Below are positions 46,902 through 58,374 of a stretch of DNA of 64,000 nt, in pieces. Source of the DNA: Entoloma clypeatum (lineage: Eukaryota > Basidiomycota > Agaricomycetes > Agaricales > Entolomataceae). A model generated the notes under the pieces. The model did not search any database. It was not told the DNA's origin and was given only the letters and a program-made list of their open reading frames with translations. How positions within the stretch are numbered: the first letter of the stretch is position 1; the number at the start of each line of letters is the position of its first letter. The position numbers and the translations under genes were made by a program. The DNA is taken from the NCBI GenBank assembly GCA_963565915.1, contig OY751488.1, positions 1,798,001-1,862,000 of the forward strand, written 5' to 3'.

Positions 46902-48519
46902 CAGTGACTCAAAAAATTGATTCAATATTTGACACTCTTTGAATATCTGTTGAATAACTTTGAATCTGATATAAATAATACCAAGATGTTGGTATATGGA
47001 AGGAAGCATTTGATCAGGGCCATCCATCAAAAAAACATTTATGTAATTTAGATTAGTATCCATGGAGATATGATCAGTTAAAAACAGAAACTCATTGAAT
47101 CAATTATTTGATGGGGTATCAGAAATATCAGAATCTGATGCTCCACTGATTCTATAGTAACCAATGAGTGACAAATAGTTGCTATAGTGATGCTACCTTT
47201 GATTGGACCTGGACTGAAGGTATCTGAGCAGTCAAAATGCCCCCAGGATGTTTTAAATTCAACATGCACCCTATTTTCTTTTTTCAGAAGAAAAACATCC
47301 TTTCTCTGGCCGCCAATAGTCATTCCACCTGCTCTGTTGCATCTTTATATCTGGAGACTATGAAGGCCAATCCAGGACCACAATTCCTTGCTCCTCCATC
47401 CAGTTTTTAGCCTTGTTGGACAGTACTTGGTGTTATTGTTCTGCTAAAAAATTGCTGTCTCTTCAGAAATTCCACTTTCATCTATGCTGGGCAGCAAGTG
47501 ACCCTCCAAAATGGCCACATACTGATCACCATCCATCCTACCCTCAACCTCTGCAAGTTGCCCAACTCCATTCCATCCCATACAGCCCCATACCATGATG
47601 TTTTCACCTCAAAACTTCAGTGTTCCCTCCACCTCTCTTTCAATCAACCCCTCTCCTTTCTTTTTCCAGACCCACTGCTTCCCATCTGACCCAAATCTGT
47701 TGATTTTTGTCTCATCTGACCAAATAACCCTCTTCCAGTCCTCCACAGTCCACTCCTTGTACTTGAGAGCAAAGACCAACCATTGCTTGTGATGTGCCAA
47801 TTTGAGGTACGGTTTTTTTTCTTTGTTTCTGCCTTGAACTCATTCCTTTTGAGGGGATTTCTGATGGTTTGTGAGGAGACAGGGCTGGGAATGGTGGTAT
47901 TGATGTGGTTGGTGGCCTCCACAGCATTGGCAGCCTTGCCAGTTGTAATTTGTTGAATAACTGCATGATGAGCAGTAGTGAAAAGCTTGGAAGGACGACC
48001 AGCAGAGGGAGTTTGGTGATTGGAAAGGAGGGTTTGGAGCACTCTGGATACAGTAGGCTGACTGATACCCAGGCTAGATGCAATAGAGCAAGTGGAATGA
48101 CCATTGAAGGCCAGAGAAAGGATGTTTTCCTTCTGAGCAGAGGAGGTAGGGTGCATGTTGGATTTGAAACATCCTGAGGGCGTTTGGACCACTTAAATAC
48201 CTTCAGTCCAGGTCCAATCAAAGATAGCATCACTATAGCAACTATTTGCCACTCATTGGTTGCTATAGAATCAGTGGAGCATCAGATTCTGATATTTCTG
48301 ATACCCCCTCAAATAATTGATTCAATGAGTTCCTGTTTTTAACTGATCATATCTCCATGGATACTAATCTAAATTACATAAATGTTTTTTTGATGGATGG
48401 CCCTGATCAAATGCTTTCTTCCATATACCAACATCTTGGTATTATTTATATCAGATTCAAAGTTATTCAACAGATATTCAAAGAGTGTCAAACATTGAAT
48501 CAATTTTTTGAGTCACTGT
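46902..48519 (-). mobile_element. Tc1/mariner element with about 440-bp inverted ends (forward arm)
   Basis: Ends CAGTGACTC...GAGTCACTG flanked by TA on both sides (46900-46901, 48520-48521), the Tc1/mariner target. The inverted ends are about 440 bp, far longer than usual, and include the first codons of the transposase at both ends. It lies inside the LTR of gypsy D. Confidence 0.9.
47346..48156 (-). pseudogene. Tc1-type transposase, truncated before the third catalytic residue (forward arm)
   Basis: Starts at 48156 with MHPTSSAQKENILSLAFNGH and a helix-turn-helix (SIASSLGISQPTVSRVL), then DWKRVIWSDETKINRFGSDG with the first catalytic Asp. A TGA follows KF. NIMVWGCMGWNGVGQL is next, then IF-stop-QNNNTKY where FQQDN is expected, so the second catalytic Asp is Asn and a Gln codon is TAG. 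It ends at VLDWPS-stop-SPDI, directly before the NPIE motif that would give the third acid. Not functional. Confidence 0.85.
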
Positions 48520-48669
48520 ATTTATCCAACTAGCTTGCAGGGGAATCCTTAGAACTTTCTCTTTGGATTTCCCTTGCAAGGTATGTGTTGTACTTATTGG
48601 ACCGCTCAATCTAAACTTTGGATTTCCCTTGCAAGTATCTGAGTTTGAATCTTGGATCGTAAGGTTACC

Positions 48670-49533
48670 CTAACAGGGTTGAGTAGTGGGTCTCGTGGGC
48701 ACTTTCTCAGTGGCCGCAGGGGCTGTTATGACATGGGGCCTTTTAGCGATGGGTTGAGGTCTGGTGGGGGTGTGCGTGTTGACCACCTCATTGTTATCGT
48801 CCTCGCTGTCTGCTTGCAAAGCTTGACAACCGATATCGGAGCGGCTTTTCTGGAAGGAAATTTAGTAAGAAGTAAAGAAATGATCGGGAAGTTCACCTTA
48901 GGAGCTCCCTGACTGGGAGGCGAATGAGGAGCCACACACTTACCACTAGCACAGGTCATGGGCTTCAATCGTACAGCGTGAGAGGTCGACTTGCCCTTGT
49001 CCTCAATGTTGGGCAAAGTTGGACTGGCCATCATGTACTGCATGGCCTTCGCAATGAGCTTTGCAGGTCGTTTCCTGCTAGAGATGGATGGCTCGGGAAC
49101 AGGGATGGCCTCGTCCTCTTCCAGTAGGTGATCCTGTGTAAGAAGAGTATAATGTGGAAATTAGCAAAGCAAATAAGCAAACGACTCACCTTGGGGAGGT
49201 CTTGGAGGGTTTGCCCATGAAGGTCAGGCCACCATTTCCACCAGCAGTGGTCCATCGTGTAGCCAGTGCAGTATAAGTTGTACGTGATGGTGTTTAAGAG
49301 CCGCTCGGCATAGTCATCCACCACAACCTGCAGCCGCGACCTGAAAGAAGAAATGTTTTAGTAGGAAACAGGGTCTCGCGAGCATCACCTACTAGTGTTT
49401 CATGAAGTTCTGATAGGATCTCCCAAACCCGTGCTTCTCCAGACTTGTGGAGTCGGTTGAGATCGGTGAGGATATTGAGTTCAACCTCGAACTTAGAAAG
49501 GCGAGTGTAGAGCTCATTCGGAGAAGTGGACAT
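48670..49533 (-). pseudogene. Hypothetical multi-exon gene truncated by gypsy D
   Basis: The ATG at 49533 gives MSTSPNELYTRLSKFEVELN, with a helical region (VWEILSELHETLV). An intron (about 49338-49385) leads to RLQVVVDDYAERLLNTITYN and MDHCWWKWWPDLHGQTLQDL, a second intron leads to RKRPAKLIAKAMQYMMASP, and a third (donor GTAAGTGTG) leads to SRSDIGCQALQADSEDDNNE and TRPTTQPC. The closing TGT TAG codons come from the LTR end of gypsy D (48670-48675), so the real C-terminus is missing. I do not recognise the family. A plausible core promoter (CATAAAGGC) lies about 65 bp upstream. Confidence 0.5.
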
Positions 49534-51050
49534 GTTGAATAAGAGGAAAAGTGAGAACTGGAGAATGAGGCAGAATGCCCCAGCCTTTATGGGAATTGGA
49601 AGTCTTGCGAGGCTACTGCAGAGAAAGTTATCTGTCAAGATCCATCAGCGTGGAGTTAGGTTGTGAGAACGGCAAACCTTTGATATTACTTGGTATAGGT
49701 GAACATGAGGCCAGTGGGGGCTGAGTGCGGACTTTGTGTGTCCACAGTGCGGTGTGTCAAGTGGGGCCGTCTCGCGAGAACACATTTTGGGGTGGAACTC
49801 GAATATATAGAAAGTGGTGCTAGAGTGGACTGGTCATATCACTGTCATTAGATAGGATTGACTGGGACAGTCAGGATTTAGTGTGGGGGAGATGATAAGG
49901 CCATGATGCGTCTAGGCCTAAAATCTGCGCATTTTGCACCCTTTCACACTATCTCTAAGGGATATAGAGAGTCCTAGATGAGCTCCGATTCTGAGGACTT
50001 AGTGGCGATGTTAGAGAGAGACCAGCAACCCTGGCAATGTAGGACATAGCGCTGGTCACCACTATGGGCTTAGCTATGATACTCGAGAGCTATGGGATGG
50101 TCTCGCGAGATAGAAAAGACTATTGAGTGCCTCTCGCAATGAAGCATGAAACAAGGAGATGGGTTATATTGGAGTTATTGATGACACTAGCACTGTCTAC
50201 CATATGCTGGGGCTTGACCAGAGACATTCTCGCGAGAGGTTTGGTCAATGTGCGCCGCGCTTCACGTCCAAATCATCCATATCAGGAATATTGAAATGAC
50301 ATCGGATGATACAGACCGAGATCAGGTTTGATACGTCGCAATCAACATGACCTTATGGCGAACATTGATAGAGATCGAATCTGATGGGTGGCTTACCGAG
50401 GCGACCCTTAATTGATGCAGCTGATACCTCACGGTAACTAGTCGGCATCGTCCCGGGTACATTGCAAAACCAAGATATTGAAATAGTGGCCTCTCCAGTG
50501 CGGCAGAGGTTCAGATATGGAAAAGGGGCATACCTGTGGCGTTGTCTACCACATGGGCGCATCGAAACGACTTTAGCGAAGGTCACTTGACTGGATACCA
50601 TTTATTGATACCACATGCAACCTTTTTCTATATTTATTGCTGCTCATGTATAAAATCTCATAGTTTCATGGTAGATAGGTTAGGTTAGATTGTGCCCCAG
50701 AATTGATAGCATTTGTCTTGTGCATCTGTCGTCATTTGCGAGTATCATTGAAGCCTCAAGATTGTTTGGTTTGCATTGGAAGTCAGTCACAATTGTGTTT
50801 TGTGTGTTCGAGAACTTGTCAATCGTCAAATTGTGTTATCTATTGGTCATATTGGTCATTGTCGTGTTTGTATTCAGTTGAGATCGTGTTCACGAAGTCT
50901 TGTTGGTTCGGAAATCACAAACCTCAGTTCATTATCTATTGAGAACTATCTCTAAGTCTTGTTTGAGACTTATTGAGCCATCGCTAAACGAGTTATTCAA
51001 TTGTTGTTTGGAAGAGTCACATCCTGAGTGATCCCACTCATCACCCCGAA
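49534..51050. other. Centre of the inverted repeat, no gene recognised
   Basis: Contains the promoter side of the truncated gene and about 1.4 kb without convincing coding sequence. A purine tract GTGGGGGAGA at 49878-49887 followed by TGATAAGG, and CTCATCA near 51043, could bound an LTR of another element, but no partner copy is present to test this. Confidence 0.35.
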
Positions 51051-52100
51051 CTATATCAATTGAGAAGTATGCATTGTGAGACTTGTTTGGTCTTTGTTGT
51101 TGTGTTTGGTGTTTGAGTGTGTGATAGAGATATCGCTCACACTCATCCCCAGACTCACTTCCTTCGTTTCACCAGATTTTGGGAAACAATAACAGAGCTG
51201 CCAATTTGCCAATTGCTTTGTGAGGAGAAACCATGTATTATCTATGAGATCATAAACATGGAATGTGTTCACCTGAACCAATGTCTTCAATTGACAGCCA
51301 ATCAGTGAGTTTGCATATTGCATGATGTAACCTGCTCAGATAGGGTGGATTGAGAGACCAGATATTTCGGTTCCCTGAAGTTGTGCTGTATATACTTTCT
51401 GTTGTACCACTGTCCATGATGAATGTGACCCATGCCAGATATACTTAACCACACCAAGAAATATTGTATGAAGAATTTCAACAGGTGTATTGTGAGATGG
51501 ATCAAAACCTAGAGGATATGTCACTCCATATAATATTTAGGCTGAGGTTACAAAGCAGCACACCAGGCATCATCAAAAATGAATTATATATTGCTGGTTT
51601 ATTTGCGTTGACCCATTCCATCAGCTCGGTCTGGATTTCACGGACTGGTCGAGAAGGTTGAAGCTTTTGCATGCTTCGTGCTCTAACAATAAGCTCATCA
51701 ATCCAATACTGAGTAAATGTGTCTTTGACACTGGTTTTTGTCTGCAAATCCTTTATATCCTGAGCCACTCCCATGCATGCAGCATGAAGTTGCTCCTCCA
51801 CCATTGAAAGAGTGTCATCTGAGGAACAGAGAACACCAGACTGTTCTCATATCGGTTAAATTCTTTAGTAGGATCAGGATTCACGTGCACATACAGAAAA
51901 AAAAGCATGAAATCCATTGCATGTTTCCTGGACTTTTTGTGTTCCACCCAGCTCACACTTGTGACAGGGGTGGTTTCCATTCCCCCTGATATGACCACAT
52001 GTCTCACTCTGAGAAGGATTATCTCTGGGTGCACAGTTACACTGAATTTTGAATCATATCTGGAGCCCGTTGGATGTGTTTTGGACTTTGACTGGTGCAC
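51051..52100 (-). pseudogene. Fragment of an agaricomycete DNA-transposon protein (Plavaka/CACTA-like)
   Basis: Frames on the minus strand give [60 protein letters not shown] then [11 protein letters not shown], and VHLNQ-region counterparts ending near 51051. The phrase [24 protein letters not shown] is, from memory, typical of large agaricomycete transposases of the Plavaka (CACTA-related) type. It is broken by stops and lacks both ends of the protein. Confidence 0.5.
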
Positions 52101-52551
52101 AATGTGTTTTCCTATTTTGATTAGACATCCATCATTGACTCAATGACTCGGGGGACTCATGGATTACCACTCATTCAATGATTTCTTTGATCCCTTGGAA
52201 TTGCTCTGGGCGACGGATGCCTGGCATTAACAGTTTCGAACCACCACTTTGGCATCATATGGTCCACCTCGATATCTGGCATGTTTCTTATCAAATCCTT
52301 GGCATTAATAAGGACAGTGTGCTTGTCTCTGATCATTGCCAGCTTCTACGCCCTGCCTCAGCATCCACCACAAGGTAAGGATTTCATGGGACTCTGTTAG
52401 GGCAACCTTACAATCCAAGACTCAAACTCAGATACTTGCAAGGGAAATCCAAAGTTTAGATTGAGCGGTCCAATAAGTACAACACATACCTTGCAAGGGA
52501 AATCCAAAGAGAAAGTTCTAAGGATTCCCCTGCAAGCTAGTTGGATAAATA

Positions 52552-54168
52552 CAGTGACTCAAAAAATTGATTCAATGTTTGACACTCTTTGAATATCTGT
52601 TGAATAACTTTGAATCTGATATAAATAATACCAAGATGTTGGTATATGGAAGAAAGCATTTGATCAGGGCCATCCATCAAAAAAACATTTATGTAATTTA
52701 GATTAGTATCCATGGAGATATGATCAGTTAAAAACAGGAACTCATTGAATCAATTATTTGAGGGGGTATCAGAAATATCAGAATCTGATGCTCCACTGAT
52801 TCTATAGCAACCAATGAGTGGCAAATAGTTGCTATAGTGATGCTATCTTTGATTGGACCTGGACTGAAGGTATTTAAGTGGTCCAAACGCCCTCAGGATG
52901 TTTCAAATCCAACATGCACCCTACCTCCTCTGCTCAGAAGGAAAACATCCTTTCTCTGGCCTTCAATGGTCATTCCACTTGCTCTATTGCATCTAGCCTG
53001 GGTATCAGTCAGCCTACTGTATCCAGAGTGCTCCAAACCCTCCTTTCCAATCACCAAACTCCCTCTGCTGGTCGTCCTTCCAAGCTTTTCACTACTGCTC
53101 ATCATGCAGTTATTCAACAAATTACAACTGGCAAGGCTGCCAATGCTGTGGAGGCCACCAACCACATCAATACCACCATTCCCAGCCCTGTCTCCTCACA
53201 AACCATCAGAAATCCCCTCAAAAGGAATGAGTTCAAGGCAGAAACAAAGAAAAAAAACCGTACCTCAAATTGGCACATCACAAGCAATGGTTGGTCTTTG
53301 CTCTCAAGTACAAGGAGTGGACTGTGGAGGACTGGAAGAGGGTTATTTGGTCAGATGAGACAAAAATCAACAGATTTGGGTCAGATGGGAAGCAGTGGGT
53401 CTGGAAAAAGAAAGGAGAGGGGTTGATTGAAAGAGAGGTGGAGGGAACACTGAAGTTTTGAGGTGAAAACATCATGGTATGGGGCTGTATGGGATGGAAT
53501 GGAGTTGGGCAACTTGCAGAGGTTGAGGGTAGGATGGATGGTGATCAGTATGTGGCCATTTTGGAGGGTCACTTGCTGCCCAGCATAGATGAAAGTGGAA
53601 TTTCTGAAGAGACAGCAATTTTTTAGCAGAACAATAACACCAAGTACTGTCCAACAAGGCTAAAAACTGGATGGAGGAGCAAGGAATTGTGGTCCTGGAT
53701 TGGCCTTCATAGTCTCCAGATATAAAGATGCAACAGAGCAGGTGGAATGACTATTGGCGGCCAGAGAAAGGATGTTTTTCTTCTGAAAAAAGAAAATAGG
53801 GTGCATGTTGAATTTAAAACATCCTGGGGGCATTTTGACTGCTCAGATACCTTCAGTCCAGGTCCAATCAAAGGTAGCATCACTATAGCAACTATTTGTC
53901 ACTCATTGGTTACTATAGAATCAGTGGAGCATCAGATTCTGATATTTCTGATACCCCATCAAATAATTGATTCAATGAGTTTCTGTTTTTAACTGATCAT
54001 ATCTCCATGGATACTAATCTAAATTACATAAATGTTTTTTTGATGGATGGCCCTGATCAAATGCTTCCTTCCATATACCAACATCTTGGTATTATTTATA
54101 TCAGATTCAAAGTTATTCAACAGATATTCAAAGAGTGTCAAATATTGAATCAATTTTTTGAGTCACTG
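52552..54168 (+). mobile_element. Tc1/mariner element with long inverted ends (reverse arm)
   Basis: Same element as 46902-48519 in opposite orientation, flanked by TA (52550-52551, 54169-54170). Left inverted end about 52552-52995, right about 53728-54168. Confidence 0.9.
52914..53724 (+). pseudogene. Tc1-type transposase, truncated (reverse arm)
   Basis: Same reading as the forward-arm copy, with the same TGA after KF, the same TAG, the Asp-to-Asn change and the same end after SPDI. Confidence 0.85.
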
Positions 54169-54427
54169 TAGTAAAGTGAGATATGAAATAAGAGATAAAA
54201 TGAGACATATGAATGATGAGCAATGATCGGGAGTAGGGATGGGGGACGAATGGAAATGAGATGAATGGTAACCTGCGATCCGATGTGTGGAGGAGCAGAG
54301 TCATCGGATGTGGAGTGTTGGATAAGATGTCGGACATAGCAGATCCAATCGGAGGATGTTGGAGATGGTGGAATAGAAAGGAAAGGAAAAGAGAAAAGGA
54401 GATAGAAAAGTGGTTGCCCTTATATCA

Positions 54428-55280
54428 CCCCCCCTTCAAGGCACAGTGTCTCGATGTGTCAGGCAAAACGAGTCGAATATCGCAGCGGAGATCTGCCACG
54501 GAGCTCCTGGATGACGTCGGTAGAAGTCGCGGACTAGGCGCGGAGCATGGACATTGTCTTCTGCTTCCCAGGAATTCTCTTTGTAGCCATATCCCTTCCA
54601 TTTGACCAAGAATTGAAGCTTGCCTCAATGCAGTCAGCTGTCCAAGAGGTTTTCAACATCATACTCCAATTCTTCTCCGACTACCGTCGGAGGCGGAGGA
54701 GAGCAGACTTGGCATTGGAAAGGGTCGTCAGGAACTAGTGAAAGTTTGATGACATGGAATACTGGGTGAACATGGGACATGGAAGGGGGAAGGCGAAGTT
54801 CATAGGCATGTGTTCCAACAGATCAGACCACTGGGAAAGGGCCAACGTACCGATGTGCAAGTTTTTTTGTGGGTCGGGTGGTTTTGAGGTCTGATGAGTC
54901 TAAAAAGACCTTGTCCCTCAGGCGGAATGTTAGAGTGGTGCTCCAATGCTGGTTGTAGTATCATGCCATGTTGTCTTTTGCCTTTGTCAGTGCTGCGCGA
55001 GCCTCCTCCAGAGTGGACTTCATCTGCTCGCTGAAATCTGCTACTGCCTCAATCTCTGTCCGCTTCTCACAAGGTTCAAATCCCATGCGCGGATGGTGGC
55101 CGGTGTCAATGTAGAACAGAGTTTGACATGTCGATGCATGAACATGGTTGTTGTATGCAAATTCAGCCATCGGAAGCCATTTGTCCCAGTCGTCTTGATG
55201 TTCATTGACGAATAGGCAAAGGTATTGTTCCAATCCTTGATTGACCCACTCCGTCTGTCTGTCCGACTGCGGATGGTAGG
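54428..55280 (-). pseudogene. Integrase C-terminal part and chromodomain of gypsy D (reverse arm)
   Basis: Mirror of 45790-46640, with the same frames and stops. Confidence 0.8.
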
Positions 55281-55589
55281 CTGTCGAGTAGTGTTTAAAG
55301 GTCTGGTTTGGTCCGGTTTTTGACCCTCAAAATTTAGAGACCAAGACTGAGACCGATTTTTTGGTTCACATGATCTTGAAAAAACTGAACCGGACCGATG
55401 CAAGACCAGTGCATCGGTTCCATTTACCTCAAAGAAGTGAGACCGGACTGGTCTCAACCAGTTTAAACCAACATATTACAAGTAAAATAAGACCAAGGAC
55501 ACATGTGCACAGCCTGATGCTGCACTCACGTGTCGTACTCCCTCAATTGGTCCTCCGTGGGCTCAGCCCAGCCCCATGTGCTCTGGGGC

Positions 55590-56195
55590 GTGACTCAACA
55601 CTGTTGGGTGTGAAAGGGGGCCATTGGGCATGTGTCATGGCAGGTGCGCGGTGCCGTATGGTGCGAAGGGAGGCCGTTGCGCATGAAGGAAGGGTGCTGG
55701 GTGTGAGTCGACGGCGTTGAGGACGCAAGGCGGCCGTTGGGCATTAGAGGGGCCGTGGGGCACTAGTCGGGGCAGTTGGGCAAGAGGGGCGGCCGTTGGG
55801 GACACGAGGTGGCCGTTGGGTGTGAAAGGCGGCTGTTGTGCGTGGGTTGATAGTGTTGAGGGCAAAGGGATGGTGTTGGGGGCAAAGGGATGGCATGGTG
55901 TGGGTCAATGGCGGTGGGTGCAAGTCAGGACTGTTGGGCGTGAAAGACGGCCATTGGGCATGGGTCAACGGCGTTGGGGGCGAAAGGACAGTGTTGGGCG
56001 TGGGTTGACACGTTGAGGGTGAAGGGATGCTGTTGGGCATGAGTCGGGACCGTTGGGCGCAAAGGGACACCATTGGGTGCAAAGGGACACTGTTGGGCAC
56101 AAAGGGATGCCATTGGGCATGAAAGGTGGCCGTTGGGCGGAAGAGAGGGCCGTTGGGCATGAGTGGTGGCCGTTATGCATGAGTAGTGGCCCTTG
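55590..56195. repeat. Minisatellite with CCGTTGGGC core (reverse arm)
   Basis: Mirror of the forward-arm array, unit for unit as far as I compared. Confidence 0.85.
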
Positions 56196-56747
56196 GGCAG
56201 ATGTGGTGGCCGGGTGGAGTGGTGGTGGGAGATAAAAAAAGGGTGGGAAGGTTTTGCTGGCAGTTATGGTTCGACTTTCAGCGATTGCCGAGCATGCTTG
56301 GCATCAATGCCGAGCCATGCACATTGTTGAAAATTGTGCCCTCAATGCCCAAACCGTGGCACCAAAGCCCACAAAAACAATTCTTACCTTATGTAGACAT
56401 ATCTAGAAACTCATAGGAAGTATATATAGAGTTATATACATGAGCTATGGATGGTAGAAAGTTGGTGCTCCAAATTGATGCATCAAAACACAATGTAAAT
56501 CATGATGAACAGTGTGGCATGGTGTTTTCAAACACAAAAAACAACATTTTCTAGCTTACTCCTTTGCACAACATTTGTACTCTAAATATACTATACATAT
56601 GCTATTGAAACAGTGTATGTAAACCTATTCAGACCCTTCAAATAAAATTAAAGGACTTGATGAGGTGAATATGAGCAAAATAGGTCGAAAATTTGACCAA
56701 ACTTTTTGTTTCAGCTTTGGATTCTCCTCATTCAGGAGATCTCACAT

Positions 56748-57046
56748 GATTGCTAAATCTAAGGAATGTAGCTATGGTACATGAGGTTTATATAGTACTG
56801 ACTATGAGCGGTAGCGAATGAGTCAGTAACTGCGGAATGCAGTGCGCATGAGTAAGGCGACTGCGGAAGGCTATGCACTAATGAGTAAGCTGACTGTGGA
56901 ATGAGTCAGACAGCTGCGGAAAGCGAGTCAGCGCGGGAGCGAGGTATACTAAAGGAAATAAAGTATAATACGATATGTGTAAGCGGGGGCCGATGAGTAA
57001 AAGTAAAAAGGTAAGCGTATACGTCCGTAGTCGTTAGTCCGTAACA
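56748..57046 (-). repeat. Truncated A/B-family LTR inside the hAT-like element (reverse arm)
   Basis: Mirror of 44024-44322. Confidence 0.8.
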
Positions 57047-57347
57047 GCCATATTAAGAAGAGATGTGATGTTTTTTGAGTTTGTTTACATATATTTGACA
57101 CATCTGATACGCACGTGATGCGCGTCATCCAACATCGAAACGACGCATCCACCCATTGCTGACCCTGCAATGAGGGGCACAGATGCTGAAAAGGCCAGAA
57201 TATTTATAGATTTTATTTATAATCTGTCTACTTGTGATCAAGGCAGGAGGGAGCACACACACACACCTTTTGTGTTTTTTTTTAGGTGTGCCTATTTGGG
57301 AAGTGGGAAAGTTGTGATGTAGAATGAGTGTGATGCATCAGATATAA

Positions 57348-57430
57348 TGGATCGGTGGCTCAGATGGTTAGATAAAGGACTGAAATAATGTTCTGTACTA
57401 TAGAGGTTGTGAGTTCAATTCTTGCAAATG
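57348..57430 (+). other. tRNA-like Pol III promoter region (reverse arm)
   Basis: Mirror of 43640-43722: A box TGGCTCAGATGGTTAGA and B-box-like GAGTTCAATTC on the + strand. Confidence 0.5.
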
Positions 57431-57665
57431 GCACAAATTTTGCACTTTGCCATTTCGTGATCTTGATTTCCATTCCTCGGATTGTTCCATGGAAAATACC
57501 AGTTTAAACCGATCCGAACCAGTCTTTGGCTGGTCTTTAAGACCGGCCGTGATCCAAAACCTTAAAAACCGAGACCGGCGGTCCGGTCTCTCACCGGTTC
57601 GGTCCTGTCCGGTCTTGGTCTGAAATCAATGAAGGTAAACTGGACCTTGAAACACTACTGTCGAG

Positions 57666-58374
57666 GCAGCAACCTTAATGCCAAGCAGCCTGTATAGTTT
57701 GTGTGTGAACTTGGCAACAAACTGTGGTCCTTGGTTGGAGACCATGGCCTCCGGTAGTCCATGGAGTTTCCAGATGTTTTGAACATAGGAGCGTGCAGTC
57801 CCGAGTGCAGAGATGTCAGAGTGTGTCGGGATGAAGTGTCCCCGCTTCCCTACTGAGTCCACTACCACCATGATAGTGTCGTAGCCGTGGGCTTCTGGTA
57901 GTTCAGTAATGAAGTCAACACTGGTTACTTGCCATCGCTCTGTGGGGACCGGTAGCGGATTGAGCTTTCCGGAGGGCGGAGTGTGTCGGACCTTGGTGCG
58001 GAGGCATGGGTCGCATGTCTTGCAATATTGACCTATTAAACGAGACATGTGTGGCCACCAGTAATTGCGCGACACCAGTTCCAAGGTTTTCCACCATCCA
58101 GGATGTCCGGCCACTGGAGTGTCGTGGTGTTGTGTGAGGATCCGGCGACGCAGTTGGGGATTGTTAGGAACATAGATATGATCCCTGAAGTAGAGCAAAC
58201 CTTCCGCTTGCCTCCACTCCGCGCTGCGGACAGACCCCGCTCTGACAGTCAGAAGGGATTTGACAACCTCCGCCACACTATCCTCCAGTAACCCCTCTCA
58301 GATTTCCTGTTGGACCTGGCAGAGGACGTCGTGTTCTTCCCCTTGAACAGTTACCCCATGCATTGCTTGCACTG
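57666..58374 (-). pseudogene. Integrase core of gypsy D (reverse arm)
   Basis: Mirror of 42696-43412. One residue differs (VRAG for VGAG), and several CpG-type transitions lie near 58200-58370. The RNase H part is cut off by the start of gypsy E. Confidence 0.8.

Larger units (their letters stand above)
40490..48675 (+). mobile_element. Ty3/gypsy chromodomain element D, forward copy, loaded with other elements
   Basis: Order: gag, protease, RT N-terminal half, an internal deletion, RNase H end, integrase (split by a hAT-like element at 43413-45781), chromodomain, polypurine tract (GAAGGGGGGG at 46633-46642) and a 3' LTR starting TGATATAAGGGCAACC at 46643. The LTR is split by a Tc1 element and ends CCCTAACA at 48675. 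The 5' LTR is missing; the element abuts the DUF6589 remnant. Confidence 0.8.
42696..48675 (+). repeat. Forward arm of the 15.7-kb inverted repeat
   Basis: The sequence recurs as its reverse complement at 52395-58374 (5,980 bp each, colinear throughout). Every long frame read in this arm occurs with the same product in the other, including those inside a minisatellite. The few differences I found lie near the outer edge (42696-42850, all CpG-type transitions) and within about 30 bp of the inner edge. The spacer is 3,719 bp. Confidence 0.93.
46643..48675 (+). repeat. 3' LTR of gypsy D, split by a Tc1/mariner element
   Basis: LTR halves are 46643-46901 and 48520-48675 (about 415 bp together). 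The ends TGATATAAGGGCAACC and GGTTACCCTAACA are imperfect inverted copies. A 20-bp direct repeat built on TTGGATTTCCCTTGCAAG occurs at 48561-48580 and 48616-48635. The outer end is exactly the inner edge of the inverted repeat. Confidence 0.7.
52395..54427 (-). repeat. 3' LTR of gypsy D, reverse copy, split by the Tc1 element
   Basis: Mirror of 46643-48675: LTR halves 52395-52551 and 54169-54427. Confidence 0.7.
55289..57657. mobile_element. Non-autonomous hAT-like element, 2,369 bp (reverse arm)
   Basis: Same length as the forward-arm copy and flanked by the same 8-bp duplication (CTGTCGAG at 55281-55288 and 57658-57665). Contains minisatellite (about 55590-56195), LTR scrap (56748-57046) and tRNA-like region (57348-57430, + strand). 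Confidence 0.85.
52395..58374 (-). repeat. Reverse arm of the 15.7-kb inverted repeat
   Basis: Reverse complement of 42696-48675. The inner edge (52395) is the terminus TGTTAGGGCAACC of the gypsy D LTR; the outer edge (58374) coincides with the start TGTTATGATC of gypsy E. It holds the same nested elements in mirror order. Confidence 0.93.

Noticed and set aside
49888..51043. A complete LTR (TGATAAGG to CTCATCA) with preceding purine tract
   Set aside because: No second copy in the window, no flanking duplication found, and no element body beside it; kept only as a remark in the interval entry.
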